A program made the position numbers and the translations under genes. From a virus, in IMG/VR virus record IMGVR_UViG_3300042091_000690, positions 1-27,238 of that record: DNA of 27,238 nucleotides; one strand, written 5' to 3'. Below are positions 1-8,090 of the stretch, one piece after another. Position 1 is the stretch's first letter. The number at the start of each line of letters is the position of its first letter. Below the pieces are notes generated by a model. That model did no database searches, was not told the DNA's origin, and saw only the letters and a program-made list of their open reading frames with translations.

Positions 1-1344
1 ACCGTCGCTCATCTTCGCAACGCTCTCGCGCGCTTCAACCAACTCAAAGACGTGCCCGAAGACGTGAAGGCGAAGGCGTGGAAGCGGCTGGTGGGCCTGT
101 GCAAGAAGCATGGCATCGAAGTCTCGGACGATGAGAAGAAGGCGGCCGGGGCGAGCCATGACGGAAGCATGACGTGTCCGAAGTGCGGCGCCGACATCAA
201 GTGCGATGCGGCGAAGTGCCCGGAGTGCGGTTGCGGGTTGCCGGGCGAGCACGAACTTCCGAAGAAGGCTGAAGGTCAGAACTGCCCGACCTGCAACGTG
301 CCGCTTGACGAGAACGGCAAGTGCCCGACGTGCGGCGCGGAAGTCCCACTCGGAGGCGGTGATAAGGCGGCGGCGAAGGGAACGCCGCGGGAGCCGCGCG
401 GACGCTTCACGGCGCGCGGAACGGGCGAAATCCACGATTGCCTGACGGCGGCCGGCTTCGAGCACACGCGCACGGGCACGACGGCGCAAGCGGGATCTCC
501 AGCGCTTCCCGAGGGCACGTTCTGCTACTCGCACAAGGACGGCAAGGCGAAGGTCACAGTGCAGCCGGACGGCTCCTGGGAGCACGAGGATGGCAAGGGC
601 CGGCGGACCAAGGGCAGCGGCAAGGACGCGCTCGCAGAGCACCTGGCCTCCTGCAAAGACAAGAAGAAGAAAGATGCGGACAAGGCTTGCGCGCCGCTTC
701 TGAATGCAGTGCGCAAGCTGAAAGGAGTTCACCATCCAATGCTAACGATCTTGAAAAAGGATCTGACCGCAAACGATTCGTTCGACGCGCTACAGCAGCG
801 GGCGCATCGGGCGTTACAGGCCAAATTCGGTGACGGGTGGAATATCAATTCCATCGGCTGCTACATCCAAGCGATGTTCGATAACGAATTGGTCTACACG
901 CTGGGCAGTCAGCAGTACGCCATCGGCTACAAGGACGATGGGGAGAACTGCACGCTTATCGGGGAGCCTGTTCATGTTGTCGTGACCTACGTTCCCGCCG
1001 AAGCCAAAGCGGCGACGGCGATTACGTTGCGGAAGGACATGAGCCACGTGTCCATCATGTCGCAGATCCTGCAAAGTTCGGCGCAACTGCGGCGCTGGGT
1101 CATGTCCGAAGCCCAGGTGGAAGACGGCGATCCGCGCGATGTGGCGATTGCCGCGCGCATGAAGGACTGGATCGACGAAGGATCGGCCATCCTCTCCGAC
1201 ATCGTGGAAGACGAAACCGACGAATTGACGGACGACGCGAATCTGTCGCCCGGGCCGCTCATGATGGCCGCCAATGCCATTAACGAGCCTGGAACGGTGG
1301 TTGGGGATCTCAATCCCGCCATCGCGGCCCTCAACGCTTTTTAA
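1..1344 (+). CDS. Phage head-assembly-like protein with twin zinc ribbons, 5' truncated
   Basis: The frame is open from the first base, so the gene starts upstream; a GTG at 52 is an internal alternative with no clear ribosome site. The visible start (HLRNALARFNQ, then a Lys-rich helix) resembles the short helical segment (DUF6582-like) seen in phage prohead-protease and minor-head proteins. Counting from the GTG, two zinc ribbons follow: CPKC at 42-45 with CPEC at 56-59, and CPTC at 78-81 with CPTC at 91-94. A Lys-rich linker leads to a globular C-terminal half with an acidic helix near the end. It lies just before a scaffold-like gene and the major capsid gene, so a role in head assembly is likely. 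The exact function is not recognised; a protease fused to a scaffold is possible but the catalytic part would lie upstream. Confidence 0.7.
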   Translation, partial: TVAHLRNALARFNQLKDVPEDVKAKAWKRLVGLCKKHGIEVSDDEKKAAGASHDGSMTCPKCGADIKCDAAKCPECGCGLPGEHELPKKAEGQNCPTCNVPLDENGKCPTCGAEVPLGGGDKAAAKGTPREPRGRFTARGTGEIHDCLTAAGFEHTRTGTTAQAGSPALPEGTFCYSHKDGKAKVTVQPDGSWEHEDGKGRRTKGSGKDALAEHLASCKDKKKKDADKACAPLLNAVRKLKGVHHPMLTILKKDLTANDSFDALQQRAHRALQAKFGDGWNINSIGCYIQAMFDNELVYTLGSQQYAIGYKDDGENCTLIGEPVHVVVTYVPAEAKAATAITLRKDMSHVSIMSQILQSSAQLRRWVMSEAQVEDGDPRDVAIAARMKDWIDEGSAILSDIVEDETDELTDDANLSPGPLMMAANAINEPGTVVGDLNPAIAALNAF

Positions 1345-1348
1345 CCCG

Positions 1349-1364
1349 GCCGCCAGCCGGCGGC
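1349..1364 (+). other. Small intergenic hairpin
   Basis: GCCGCC and GGCGGC form a 6-bp stem with a 4-base loop directly after the stop codon of the preceding gene. There is no T-run, so it is more likely an RNA-stability or pausing element than a terminator. It could also be chance in G+C-rich DNA. Confidence 0.3.
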
Positions 1365-1393
1365 ACTTTCAAAAACAAAGGAGTAACACAACC

Positions 1394-1984
1394 ATGAAGC
1401 CTATTCTCACCCTTGTGAAGGCCGCCCACAAGAGCTTTGCAGCGCATTTCACAAAGTTGGCGGAACATCACGCTTTCAAGGCCGCACATCACGACGGTCT
1501 AGCCGAACACGAAACGGAAATTGCCGAAGCCCACAAAGCCATTGCCGGACACCACAAGGCTGCTGGCGCCGATGGCCTGCACGAAGAGCACATGAAGATC
1601 CACAAGGCGTGCCTTGGCAAGGCGCAGAAGCACGAGAAGTGTGCAAAAGCCGAAGGCAAGCACTGCGAGCACTGCAAGGCGATGGCGGCGGCGCACACCC
1701 AAGCCGAGAAGGCGGTCAATCCCGACGCCACCGAAGGCGATCTGGTGAAGACGCTCACCGACGGCTTGGCCGAGATCAAGGCCGCGCAGGGAACCTTCCC
1801 GACCAACGACGCGCTCAAGGAACTCGTGAAGGGCGTCGTGAAGGAAGTGGTTGCCGAACAGATCACGCCGGACCTCACGAAGGTGGCGGGCTTGCAACTG
1901 ATCTCACGCGACGGCAAGACGCTGACTCCTCCAGCCACGGCCAGCACGCCAGCCACTCCGGCGGCAGACGCCATCATCATCTAA
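1394..1984 (+). CDS. Histidine-rich helical protein, probable scaffold or capsid accessory
   Basis: A 196-residue product. The ATG at 1394 is chosen over upstream starts because an AAAGGAG ribosome site lies just before it and upstream starts would overlap the previous gene. The first ~110 residues are predicted to be a long charged helix with 17 histidines at near-regular spacing (AEHH, AAHH, AGHH) and a KHCEHC motif, which together could bind metal. The rest contains another helical stretch (EGDLVKTLTDGLAEIKAA) and a Thr/Pro/Ala-rich tail. The position immediately before the major capsid gene is where scaffold or decoration proteins usually sit. No catalytic motif is visible. The scaffold assignment is inferred from position and helical character, not from homology. 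Confidence 0.65.
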   Translation: MKPILTLVKAAHKSFAAHFTKLAEHHAFKAAHHDGLAEHETEIAEAHKAIAGHHKAAGADGLHEEHMKIHKACLGKAQKHEKCAKAEGKHCEHCKAMAAAHTQAEKAVNPDATEGDLVKTLTDGLAEIKAAQGTFPTNDALKELVKGVVKEVVAEQITPDLTKVAGLQLISRDGKTLTPPATASTPATPAADAIII

Positions 1985-2067
1985 CCATTTTGCGCAGCGC
2001 TCTCCCGGTTCCCTCTGTCCGGCGAGCCTGTGAAACCACAACAATCCAATAAAGGAGCAATCCAACA

Positions 2068-3960
2068 ATGAAACCTTTGACGAACGTGCTCCCCGATTCG
2101 GCGTACCAGGAGCTGCGCATACAGGGGGCGGAATTAACGAAATCCTGGAAGGCCGGGCTTGCACCGGCGGACATGGCGCGTCTCGACGGCGCGCGTATCC
2201 CGCTGGTGATCCCGCGCGGCAACTGGCGCGATTACCGCGTCCAGGAAGCCATGGAAGTCTTCCTCAACAAGTGCCGCGAGCGCGAAGCCATCGCGCGCGA
2301 GATGGTGAAGGCGATGGTGCTCGCGAAGCATCCGACCGAACCGTCGCTGTTCCAGAAAGCGGGCGTCAGCTCCGCGCTGGGATATAACTTCTACGACCTG
2401 CGGCCTCCGGTCATGATGATCTTCCCGGTCAACACCCCGATGCGGGCGTCAATCCCGCGCGTCGGGCCGGTGAATGCGGGCGTAGGCACGTTCGCGACCT
2501 GGAATGCGGTGACGAGTCCTGGGTACCCCTACGGGGGCGCTTCGGAAGGCCATCGCGTGCAGGCGCGCACGCCGAACCGGATTCCTTACGTCTCTCCGTA
2601 CCGCGAAATCGGGTCGGAAGGCGAAGTGACCCTCACCGCGCAGTTTGCGGGCGAAGGCTATGTGGACAATCTGGCCGACGAGCATTTGCGCGGCCTGTTT
2701 GGCCTCTGGCTTCAGGAAGAGGGCATGATCTGGGGCGGCAACTCCGGCTTCAGCAACAAGGGCAACGGCTTCCAGTTCAACGGGAGCAACGGCCTGACGG
2801 CTACGCCGGTCCCGAGCGGCGGCACTGTCACCACCCACACCGTGGGAGCCGCTGGCAACCTGGGAACCGCAGTGAACGCGGCCGATCTGCCGTACACCGC
2901 GGCCCTCACCAACTCGCAGTACGTTTCCGTGGCTGTCGTTCTTCTGACCGCCATGGGCAATCCAGCCAATGCGCAGTACGGCTACGGCCTGCAACCCACC
3001 ATCTCCACCGGCTTGACCCCGAGCTTCAGCCGGACCAATGCGGACGGCTCGAAGGACACGATCCCTGGCGGCATGAGCGCAATCTCGGCGATTGCCACGC
3101 CGGTGGAAGCCCTCAGCGCCGGTTCGCAGTTGACGGTCAAATTCAGCATCCCAGCCGCCAGCTTGCCGGTCAAGGGCTGCTTCGGCTACGCCTGGTTCGT
3201 GGACGTGGAAGCGACCAACACCGGCTCCCTCGCCAATGCCAAATTCGCCGGCATCACCGAGGTTCCGTACTGCTACGTAAGCGGCACGGCCACCGGTGTT
3301 CAGGTTGGAACCTACTCCGGGCTTTCGACCGACAATAGCTACAACCCGCTCGACTTCGACGGGATGTTCTCGCTCAACATCAACTACAACGCCAACTACG
3401 GAACCGTCACAAACTACGGTTGGACGGACCTCTACGGCGCTTCCCTCACGGCGCAGAAAAACAGCCGCGTGACCGAGATCGAGAACATCCTGCTCTCGGT
3501 CTTCGAAGCCTGGCAGTGCGGCATCGACGAAATCTGGTGTTCGCCGGACGCCGCAGAGAATCTGGATCAGGCGATCCGCTGGCAGGGGACCGACAACAGT
3601 GGGATGCAGATTTTCTTCACGCGCGATCAATTGAACAACTTGGTCGGCGGCTTCGTGGTGTCGGCCTACCAGTCGCGCTACGCAATCAACAACCCGACCG
3701 GCGCCAACGCGATTCCCATCAAGATCCACCCGATGGTTCCTCCGGGCACGATGTACTTCCACATCAAGACCAACCCGTATCCGCATTCGCGGGTTCCGTT
3801 CACCACGGGCATGATCTTGCAGCGGGATTACTACTCGATTGAGTGGCCGCAAGTCACTCGCGAGTGGACGTTCGGTACCTACACTCACGAGGCGCTGGCA
3901 CAGATGCTGCCCGGCATTCCGTGGGTGCTGACCGGGATCGGTCCCTTCGTCGGCGGCTAG
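2068..3960 (+). CDS. Major capsid protein, HK97-fold-like, with large central insertion
   Basis: A 630-residue product preceded by AAAGGAG. It builds the phage head shell. Residues ~100-235 and ~420-630 read like the two halves of an HK97-type capsid subunit: the second half has the usual run of a Ltaq helix, IENILLSVFEAW, a CSPDAAENL segment and a C-terminal strand pair before GPFVGG. Between them lies a Gly/Thr/Ser-rich, beta-type stretch (~235-420) without the helices of the core; it is probably a surface insertion domain. At 630 residues it is much longer than a typical HK97-fold subunit (about 300-400). There is no obvious N-terminal cleaved delta domain within this frame. The following decoration-like pair and the hairpin after the stop fit the capsid assignment. 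Confidence 0.85.
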   Translation: MKPLTNVLPDSAYQELRIQGAELTKSWKAGLAPADMARLDGARIPLVIPRGNWRDYRVQEAMEVFLNKCREREAIAREMVKAMVLAKHPTEPSLFQKAGVSSALGYNFYDLRPPVMMIFPVNTPMRASIPRVGPVNAGVGTFATWNAVTSPGYPYGGASEGHRVQARTPNRIPYVSPYREIGSEGEVTLTAQFAGEGYVDNLADEHLRGLFGLWLQEEGMIWGGNSGFSNKGNGFQFNGSNGLTATPVPSGGTVTTHTVGAAGNLGTAVNAADLPYTAALTNSQYVSVAVVLLTAMGNPANAQYGYGLQPTISTGLTPSFSRTNADGSKDTIPGGMSAISAIATPVEALSAGSQLTVKFSIPAASLPVKGCFGYAWFVDVEATNTGSLANAKFAGITEVPYCYVSGTATGVQVGTYSGLSTDNSYNPLDFDGMFSLNINYNANYGTVTNYGWTDLYGASLTAQKNSRVTEIENILLSVFEAWQCGIDEIWCSPDAAENLDQAIRWQGTDNSGMQIFFTRDQLNNLVGGFVVSAYQSRYAINNPTGANAIPIKIHPMVPPGTMYFHIKTNPYPHSRVPFTTGMILQRDYYSIEWPQVTREWTFGTYTHEALAQMLPGIPWVLTGIGPFVGG

Positions 3961-4003
3961 GCTTGAACCTCCGCTGGGCCATATCCGGCGGCGATTCATT
4001 GGA

Positions 4004-4035
4004 TGGGCGCTGGTCAACAGAGGGGCCGGCGCCCA
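4004..4035 (+). other. Strong hairpin downstream of the capsid gene
   Basis: TGGGCGCTGG (4004-4013) pairs with CCGGCGCCCA (4026-4035), giving a 10-bp stem with one G-U pair and a 12-base loop. It lies between the capsid gene and the ribosome site of the next gene. No T-run follows, so partial transcript end, processing site or 3'-stabiliser are all possible. Such elements commonly set high capsid mRNA levels. Confidence 0.5.
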
Positions 4036-4056
4036 GTTCAAAAAAGGAAGATCAAA

Positions 4057-4635
4057 ATGGGCTACTTACAATTGAGTCAACCCGCGCTTGGCGTCGGTGA
4101 AAACATCGGCGCACGCATGGACGCCCTCGAAGCCTTGCAGCTTTCGGTCAAAGGGACCATCAGTCCGCAAGGCACGCACTTCTACGCCGGCGGATATGTG
4201 CCGGTATCCTTCACGGATGGGAACGATACCACGGATATCACGAACGACATTTGGGTGAACGAGGTCCGCATCCGAGGCAATACGCTCATCACCGGCGTCT
4301 CGTATCTCATCGGATCAGTCGGAACTACCGACACCGTGATCGCCATCCTGTACGATTCCAGTGGGAACGTGCTCGCTTACTCCGCTCTCGCCGGAACGAC
4401 CGTTGGAACCGCCGAAACCTTTCAGCGCCTGCCGTTCGTTACGGCCTATCAAGCCTCGCCCGGCTTGTACTATATCGGCATTTCCACCAACGGCACGCAC
4501 GCGCATCTTCAAACCCAAGTGGCCGGCAACCACAACGCCGGAGTCATCACCGGACAGACTTTCGGCACGCCTACGGCCATCACTCCGCCGAGCACCTTCA
4601 CGGCGAACAAAGGCCCGATTGCAATGTTGTACTAG
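4057..4635 (+). CDS. Putative capsid decoration protein, paralogue A
   Basis: A 192-residue product. The ATG at 4057 is chosen because AAGGAAG lies just upstream and because it aligns with the start of the next gene (MGYLQLSQP versus MSYLQLSQP). After a short N-terminal helix, the protein is beta-rich with phrases such as HFYAG, AILYD, SSGNVLAYS, FQRLPF, YQASPGLYYIGIS and a shared C-terminal GPIAM-Y. The 'LSPGxYYxxI' type phrase is frequent in carbohydrate-binding or lectin-like beta sandwiches on phage particles. Position directly after the capsid gene suggests a head decoration or head fibre. It is a tandem paralogue of the 4678 gene. Function is inferred; no enzyme motif is visible. Confidence 0.7.
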   Translation: MGYLQLSQPALGVGENIGARMDALEALQLSVKGTISPQGTHFYAGGYVPVSFTDGNDTTDITNDIWVNEVRIRGNTLITGVSYLIGSVGTTDTVIAILYDSSGNVLAYSALAGTTVGTAETFQRLPFVTAYQASPGLYYIGISTNGTHAHLQTQVAGNHNAGVITGQTFGTPTAITPPSTFTANKGPIAMLY

Positions 4636-4677
4636 GCCGACAGGCCCAAATTCAGATCAAAGGAGATTCGAAACATT

Positions 4678-5244
4678 ATGTCGTACCTTCAGCTCTCTCA
4701 ACCGACTCCCGAAAGCCTGCTCGACCGCGTGGCCGCTCTGGAAACCTTGGAGGTCACTGCGCGTGCGACCGGGATTGACGGGCAGCATTTCTACGCTGGC
4801 ACCTTCGTGCCGGCCTCCCTTTCAACCGGCGGGACGAATACCCAGGGCGTGGCCAACGCCATTTGGGTTTCCGAACTGCGCATCAGCGGCAATGTCCTGC
4901 TCACCGGAATTTCCGTGCTCTTGGGCGGGACCGGCGGAACCGATCACATCATGGCGATCCTGTACGACCAGTACGGCAACGTATTGGCGCACTCGGCCTC
5001 CACGACGGTCGTTGGCACGCTGCACACCTTCCAACGGCTCGCGTTCACAGCACAGTACCAGGCATCGCCGGGCCTGTACTACGTGGGCATCACCACGGAT
5101 GGGACCACGGCGTACATCCAGACCCAACCGGCCGGGGACCACGCCACTTCGGAGATCACCGGGCAGACGTTCGGGACCCCGACCGCGATCACGCCTCCGC
5201 TGACATTCACGGCGGCAACAGGCCCAGTTGCAATGACCTACTAA
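4678..5244 (+). CDS. Putative capsid decoration protein, paralogue B
   Basis: A 188-residue product preceded by AAAGGAG at 4659-4665. It aligns along its whole length with the preceding gene product, by eye well over half identical beyond residue ~40, with identical blocks YQASPGLYY and ITGQTFGTPTAITPP. Only the N-terminal helix (ESLLDRVAALETL) and the strand around residues 50-60 differ much. The two copies differ at many silent and non-silent sites, so the duplication is old. It probably forms a decoration layer or mixed trimers with paralogue A on the head; this is inferred from position and duplication. Confidence 0.7.
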   Translation: MSYLQLSQPTPESLLDRVAALETLEVTARATGIDGQHFYAGTFVPASLSTGGTNTQGVANAIWVSELRISGNVLLTGISVLLGGTGGTDHIMAILYDQYGNVLAHSASTTVVGTLHTFQRLAFTAQYQASPGLYYVGITTDGTTAYIQTQPAGDHATSEITGQTFGTPTAITPPLTFTAATGPVAMTY

Positions 5245-5311
5245 ACCATTTTCAGAACTTCAATCCGCGAAATCCTCCGCGCGGGATGAGGCGTGCAGTC
5301 GGTAACTGCCA

Positions 5312-5333
5312 GCGCCGGAACGAAGACCGGCGC
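5312..5333 (+). other. Intergenic hairpin after the decoration pair
   Basis: GCGCCGG and CCGGCGC form a perfect 7-bp stem with an 8-base loop in the 111-base gap before the signal-peptide gene. It is followed by ATTCTTT rather than a clean T-run, so it may be a weak terminator or an RNA-processing element that sets off the capsid genes from what follows. Confidence 0.4.
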
Positions 5334-5355
5334 ACCGATTCTTTCGAGGGCAATT

Positions 5356-6651
5356 ATGAAACTCTGGCGAAGTGGCATCCTGCTTTTCGCGCTGGCGATC
5401 CTGGCGTCCGCGCAATCGACGGCGGTTTATCCTGGCGCTATTGCGACAAACACCAACCTGCTCGTGCTCAACGTCGGCCATACCACGCTGGCGAACTTCG
5501 TAGATAATTCGGCGACATCGCTGACGTTTACCGACGGCGGAATCTTCACCGCCCCGACAGCCGTGCTGATCGGAAATGAGGTGATTTACTGCTCGACCGC
5601 GACCGGCAATGGCCTTTCAGGATGTACGCGCGGTTGGAAGGGCACGACCGCGGCGCCGCATTCTGCGGCCACTTCGGTCACGTCCTGGTATAACGATACC
5701 AGCCAAGCTGTGGCCGAGATCATCGCGCTCGAAACGGCGCTAGGGATCAACCTTGCAAACGTAGAGACTACAGCCCAAGCCGGGGCTGCATTGACCCCTA
5801 CGGTGGTTGTTAGTTTGCCGGCCGCCGCCTCCGCGATAGTCGGGCGCCCTTATGAATGGACGGCTTCACTGGCGTCAAACTTCTGCCCGGATTCAGGAGC
5901 GGCAGGGGTTGCGCAAGGAACAGCAGTAGCTACCTGCGTTACGCTCGACGGAGCCACATGGCAACCGATGACGGTAAATCCTGCTGCAACTGCCGGATCG
6001 GAATCGCTTAGCGAGGGAAACTTCACGGCGCACGACAAATGGAGCACCTCCGGTGATTTTGCCTGGTCATCCGGTACGATGGTGTTCACAAAGAGCACCG
6101 GAAGCGGCCAAATCACGCAGACGACGGGCAATATGGCGGTAGCTCCCGTCGGGAACGTCGTGTACAAGTTCACCTATGATCTCACCAGCGCCAATCCGGG
6201 GAACTTGTCCGCTTTCATCACCACTGGAATTCCATTAAGCGCGCCAATTAGCCTGGCCCTCGGAACCGGGAACGTCGTTTACTTCGTAAGCACGGGATCT
6301 CCGGGGAATTTCGTCATTGGAGGGTCTGGCAGTACGTCGGGCGGCACGTTCACGCTAGATAATGTTTCTCTCAAGCAGGTGACGAATGGATTCGCAGGCA
6401 GCGTAACGACCGCCGGAACAAAAGTCAGCGCCGGAACCTGCCAAGCACAGACCGGAATTTCGATCAGCGGAGTGACGCCATCGACTGCGGTGAATTGGTC
6501 TGTCGCGTCGGCGTTAGCCGCAACCTGGCAGACCGGAATTGCAGTCGTACCCGTCGTGACGGCAGGCACGGTAACGCTGAACCTATGCAATGGAACAGCG
6601 GCCGATATCACCCCGGCGGCAACTGTTCTGAATGTTCGCGTAGTCCTGTAG
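5356..6651 (+). CDS. Exported fibre-like virion-locus protein with signal peptide
   Basis: A 431-residue product. The ATG at 5356 has GAGGG five bases upstream and opens a textbook Sec signal peptide: a Lys/Arg n-region, hydrophobic core GILLFALAILA and an ASA/Q cleavage site. An upstream in-frame start at 5293 would bury the signal. The mature part is Thr/Ser/Gly/Ala-rich and beta-type. An early block (residues ~35-115) has the NEVIYCS...GCTRGW pattern seen in tail-tip and fibre modules; the middle (~200-340) resembles a jelly-roll or carbohydrate-binding sandwich; the end is Ig-like. It sits between head decoration and connector genes, so a head-fibre role is possible. A signal peptide on such a protein is odd. 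Function not established. Confidence 0.7.
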   Translation: MKLWRSGILLFALAILASAQSTAVYPGAIATNTNLLVLNVGHTTLANFVDNSATSLTFTDGGIFTAPTAVLIGNEVIYCSTATGNGLSGCTRGWKGTTAAPHSAATSVTSWYNDTSQAVAEIIALETALGINLANVETTAQAGAALTPTVVVSLPAAASAIVGRPYEWTASLASNFCPDSGAAGVAQGTAVATCVTLDGATWQPMTVNPAATAGSESLSEGNFTAHDKWSTSGDFAWSSGTMVFTKSTGSGQITQTTGNMAVAPVGNVVYKFTYDLTSANPGNLSAFITTGIPLSAPISLALGTGNVVYFVSTGSPGNFVIGGSGSTSGGTFTLDNVSLKQVTNGFAGSVTTAGTKVSAGTCQAQTGISISGVTPSTAVNWSVASALAATWQTGIAVVPVVTAGTVTLNLCNGTAADITPAATVLNVRVVL

Positions 6652-6655
6652 ACCA

Positions 6656-7534
6656 ATGTCCCTCCTTACTCCAAATGCGCTCGATCTTACTGTCCTTTCT
6701 TCGGTGCGCGCCTGGGCTCCGATTCAGGGCGGGATAGTGGACACCACAATTGCGGCGGTATCTTCTGGCAATGGCGTGACAGCCACTCCGGCCACAATGG
6801 CGAACATCTCGAAGGGAACAATTCTTTTCGTGGACGCCGGCCTGTTTCGGGAAACCGTGGAAGTGCTCTCCGTGACCGCCAGTACGTTTGTAGCGAACTT
6901 CTCTTATGCTCACGGAGCTGGAACGGCCATCGCGCTTGCGCAGGACGGCATCCTGGCTGGAATGATAACGGGCGCCAGTGTTTACTGGCTGCGGAAAACA
7001 GGACGTACGGACATCAACGGCGATATCCCGCAAACCTCCAGCTTCGTCGAACAGGACAGCTACGGGCCGGAGTGGTACGATGGCCACGGCGGCGACCGTT
7101 TATTCCTGCGGATCTGGCCCATCATCAACGTCTATGCTTTGAGCGTTAATGGGGTTTCAATTCCACAGAGCCAGTCTGTGACCTCTCCTGGCTGGGTGAT
7201 CGATCAGGGAGGCCGGTGTTTGGCGATGCGCGATCTTGGGGCCCCAATGGGGCCGTGGGGCTGGAACTGGAGAAGCCGCCAGATGCAGCCATATCGTTTC
7301 GCGCGTGGCACGCAAAACATCGAAGTAAGCTACATGGCTGGATTTAGCGCCGTGCCGCCGGACGTGAACGAGAAGTGTACGAAGATGGTGGTCCTTACGT
7401 TCAAACGCCGCGGGTATGCGGATCAGAAGACGGCAAACATCCCGACAGCCGGAACGGTCACATATCGTGACTGGGAACTAGACCCAGACATTGAGGCTGT
7501 CATGAAGTTTTACGAGCGCAATTTGGTATTTTGA
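6656..7534 (+). CDS. Head-tail connector protein, gp6-like, with inserted beta domain
   Basis: A 292-residue product. The start (TPNALDLTVLSSVRAW), the ILAGMITGASVYWLRKTGR helix and the C-terminal VPPDVNEKCTKMVVLTFKRR helix followed by a 'YRDWELDPDIEAVMKFYER' stretch match the layout of gp6-like connectors, which form a ring below the portal. Between the first and second helices (residues ~25-85) there is an extra beta segment (GTILFVDAG...ETVEVLSVTASTF) of a kind common in phage tail proteins, making the protein roughly twice the usual length. Its position ahead of an HK97-gp10-like gene supports the connector call. The stop lies one base before the next ATG. Confidence 0.7.
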   Translation: MSLLTPNALDLTVLSSVRAWAPIQGGIVDTTIAAVSSGNGVTATPATMANISKGTILFVDAGLFRETVEVLSVTASTFVANFSYAHGAGTAIALAQDGILAGMITGASVYWLRKTGRTDINGDIPQTSSFVEQDSYGPEWYDGHGGDRLFLRIWPIINVYALSVNGVSIPQSQSVTSPGWVIDQGGRCLAMRDLGAPMGPWGWNWRSRQMQPYRFARGTQNIEVSYMAGFSAVPPDVNEKCTKMVVLTFKRRGYADQKTANIPTAGTVTYRDWELDPDIEAVMKFYERNLVF

Positions 7535-7535
7535 A

Positions 7536-8090
7536 ATGACGGGGCAGGAAACCCAAGGAATCGGAGGCGCCGTGGTGGAGGATAAGCAGTTTCAGCAACT
7601 CCTGGATAGTCAGATTGAGTTAGGCAAGGGCCATGTCGTTCTAGTCAAGGAATTATCACTTCACTCCACGCGCCTCGCCGTGATGGATGAGAAGCTCGAT
7701 CGGCTCGTCAAACACGCGGACGACGTAAACGGCAGTCTCAACCGGGTCCGGGCGCGGCTTGAAGTGCTTGAGCAAACCGCGGCCACGCGCGCCCCGGTGA
7801 TTCAGGATGTTCCGGCCATCGAGACGCGCCTATCGGTTGTGGAGCGGCTGATCGCCGTGCATCCCGGTACTTGCCCCCTGATTGGGCGCATCGAGGCCAT
7901 GGAGACTTCGCTGAAGAGCGGCGAGACGGCGGCCGGAAAACTAGCGCAGAACGCCCTGAAGATCGTGGAGGATTTGCGGCGCTGGAAGGCGTTCGTGACG
8001 GGCGGCCTCGCCGTCATTAGCGTATTGGTCACCTCGTGCGTGGTCCTGTTATCGGTTTTGCTAAACCATATACTGGGGTTGAAGCCCTGA
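7536..8090 (+). CDS. Coiled-coil protein with C-terminal membrane helix
   Basis: A 184-residue product starting one base after the previous stop. Residues ~15-150 are charged and heptad-like (LAVMDEKLDRLVKHAD, RLEVLEQ, LSVVERL), predicting coiled coil. Residues ~152-178 are a single hydrophobic segment (VTGGLAVISVLVTSCVVLL) followed by a short tail. This resembles haemolysin XhlA-like or other one-helix phage membrane proteins, so it could take part in lysis, but it stands within the connector genes, far from any lysis cassette. A small accessory membrane protein acting on the host envelope is equally possible. Function is not recognised. Confidence 0.6.
   Translation: MTGQETQGIGGAVVEDKQFQQLLDSQIELGKGHVVLVKELSLHSTRLAVMDEKLDRLVKHADDVNGSLNRVRARLEVLEQTAATRAPVIQDVPAIETRLSVVERLIAVHPGTCPLIGRIEAMETSLKSGETAAGKLAQNALKIVEDLRRWKAFVTGGLAVISVLVTSCVVLLSVLLNHILGLKP

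Noticed and set aside
2449-4041. A 530-residue open frame on the - strand across the capsid gene
   Set aside because: It mirrors the well-supported capsid gene, has Arg/Val/Gly-biased low-quality protein content, and no ribosome site; it is an effect of codon bias in G+C-rich DNA.
4361-5203. A 280-residue + frame across the two decoration genes
   Set aside because: Pro/Arg/Ser-rich shadow in another register; the real genes are paralogues with aligned starts and ribosome sites.
5293-5355. Upstream start for the signal-peptide gene
   Set aside because: It would hide the signal peptide, and the ATG at 5356 has GAGGG at a good distance.
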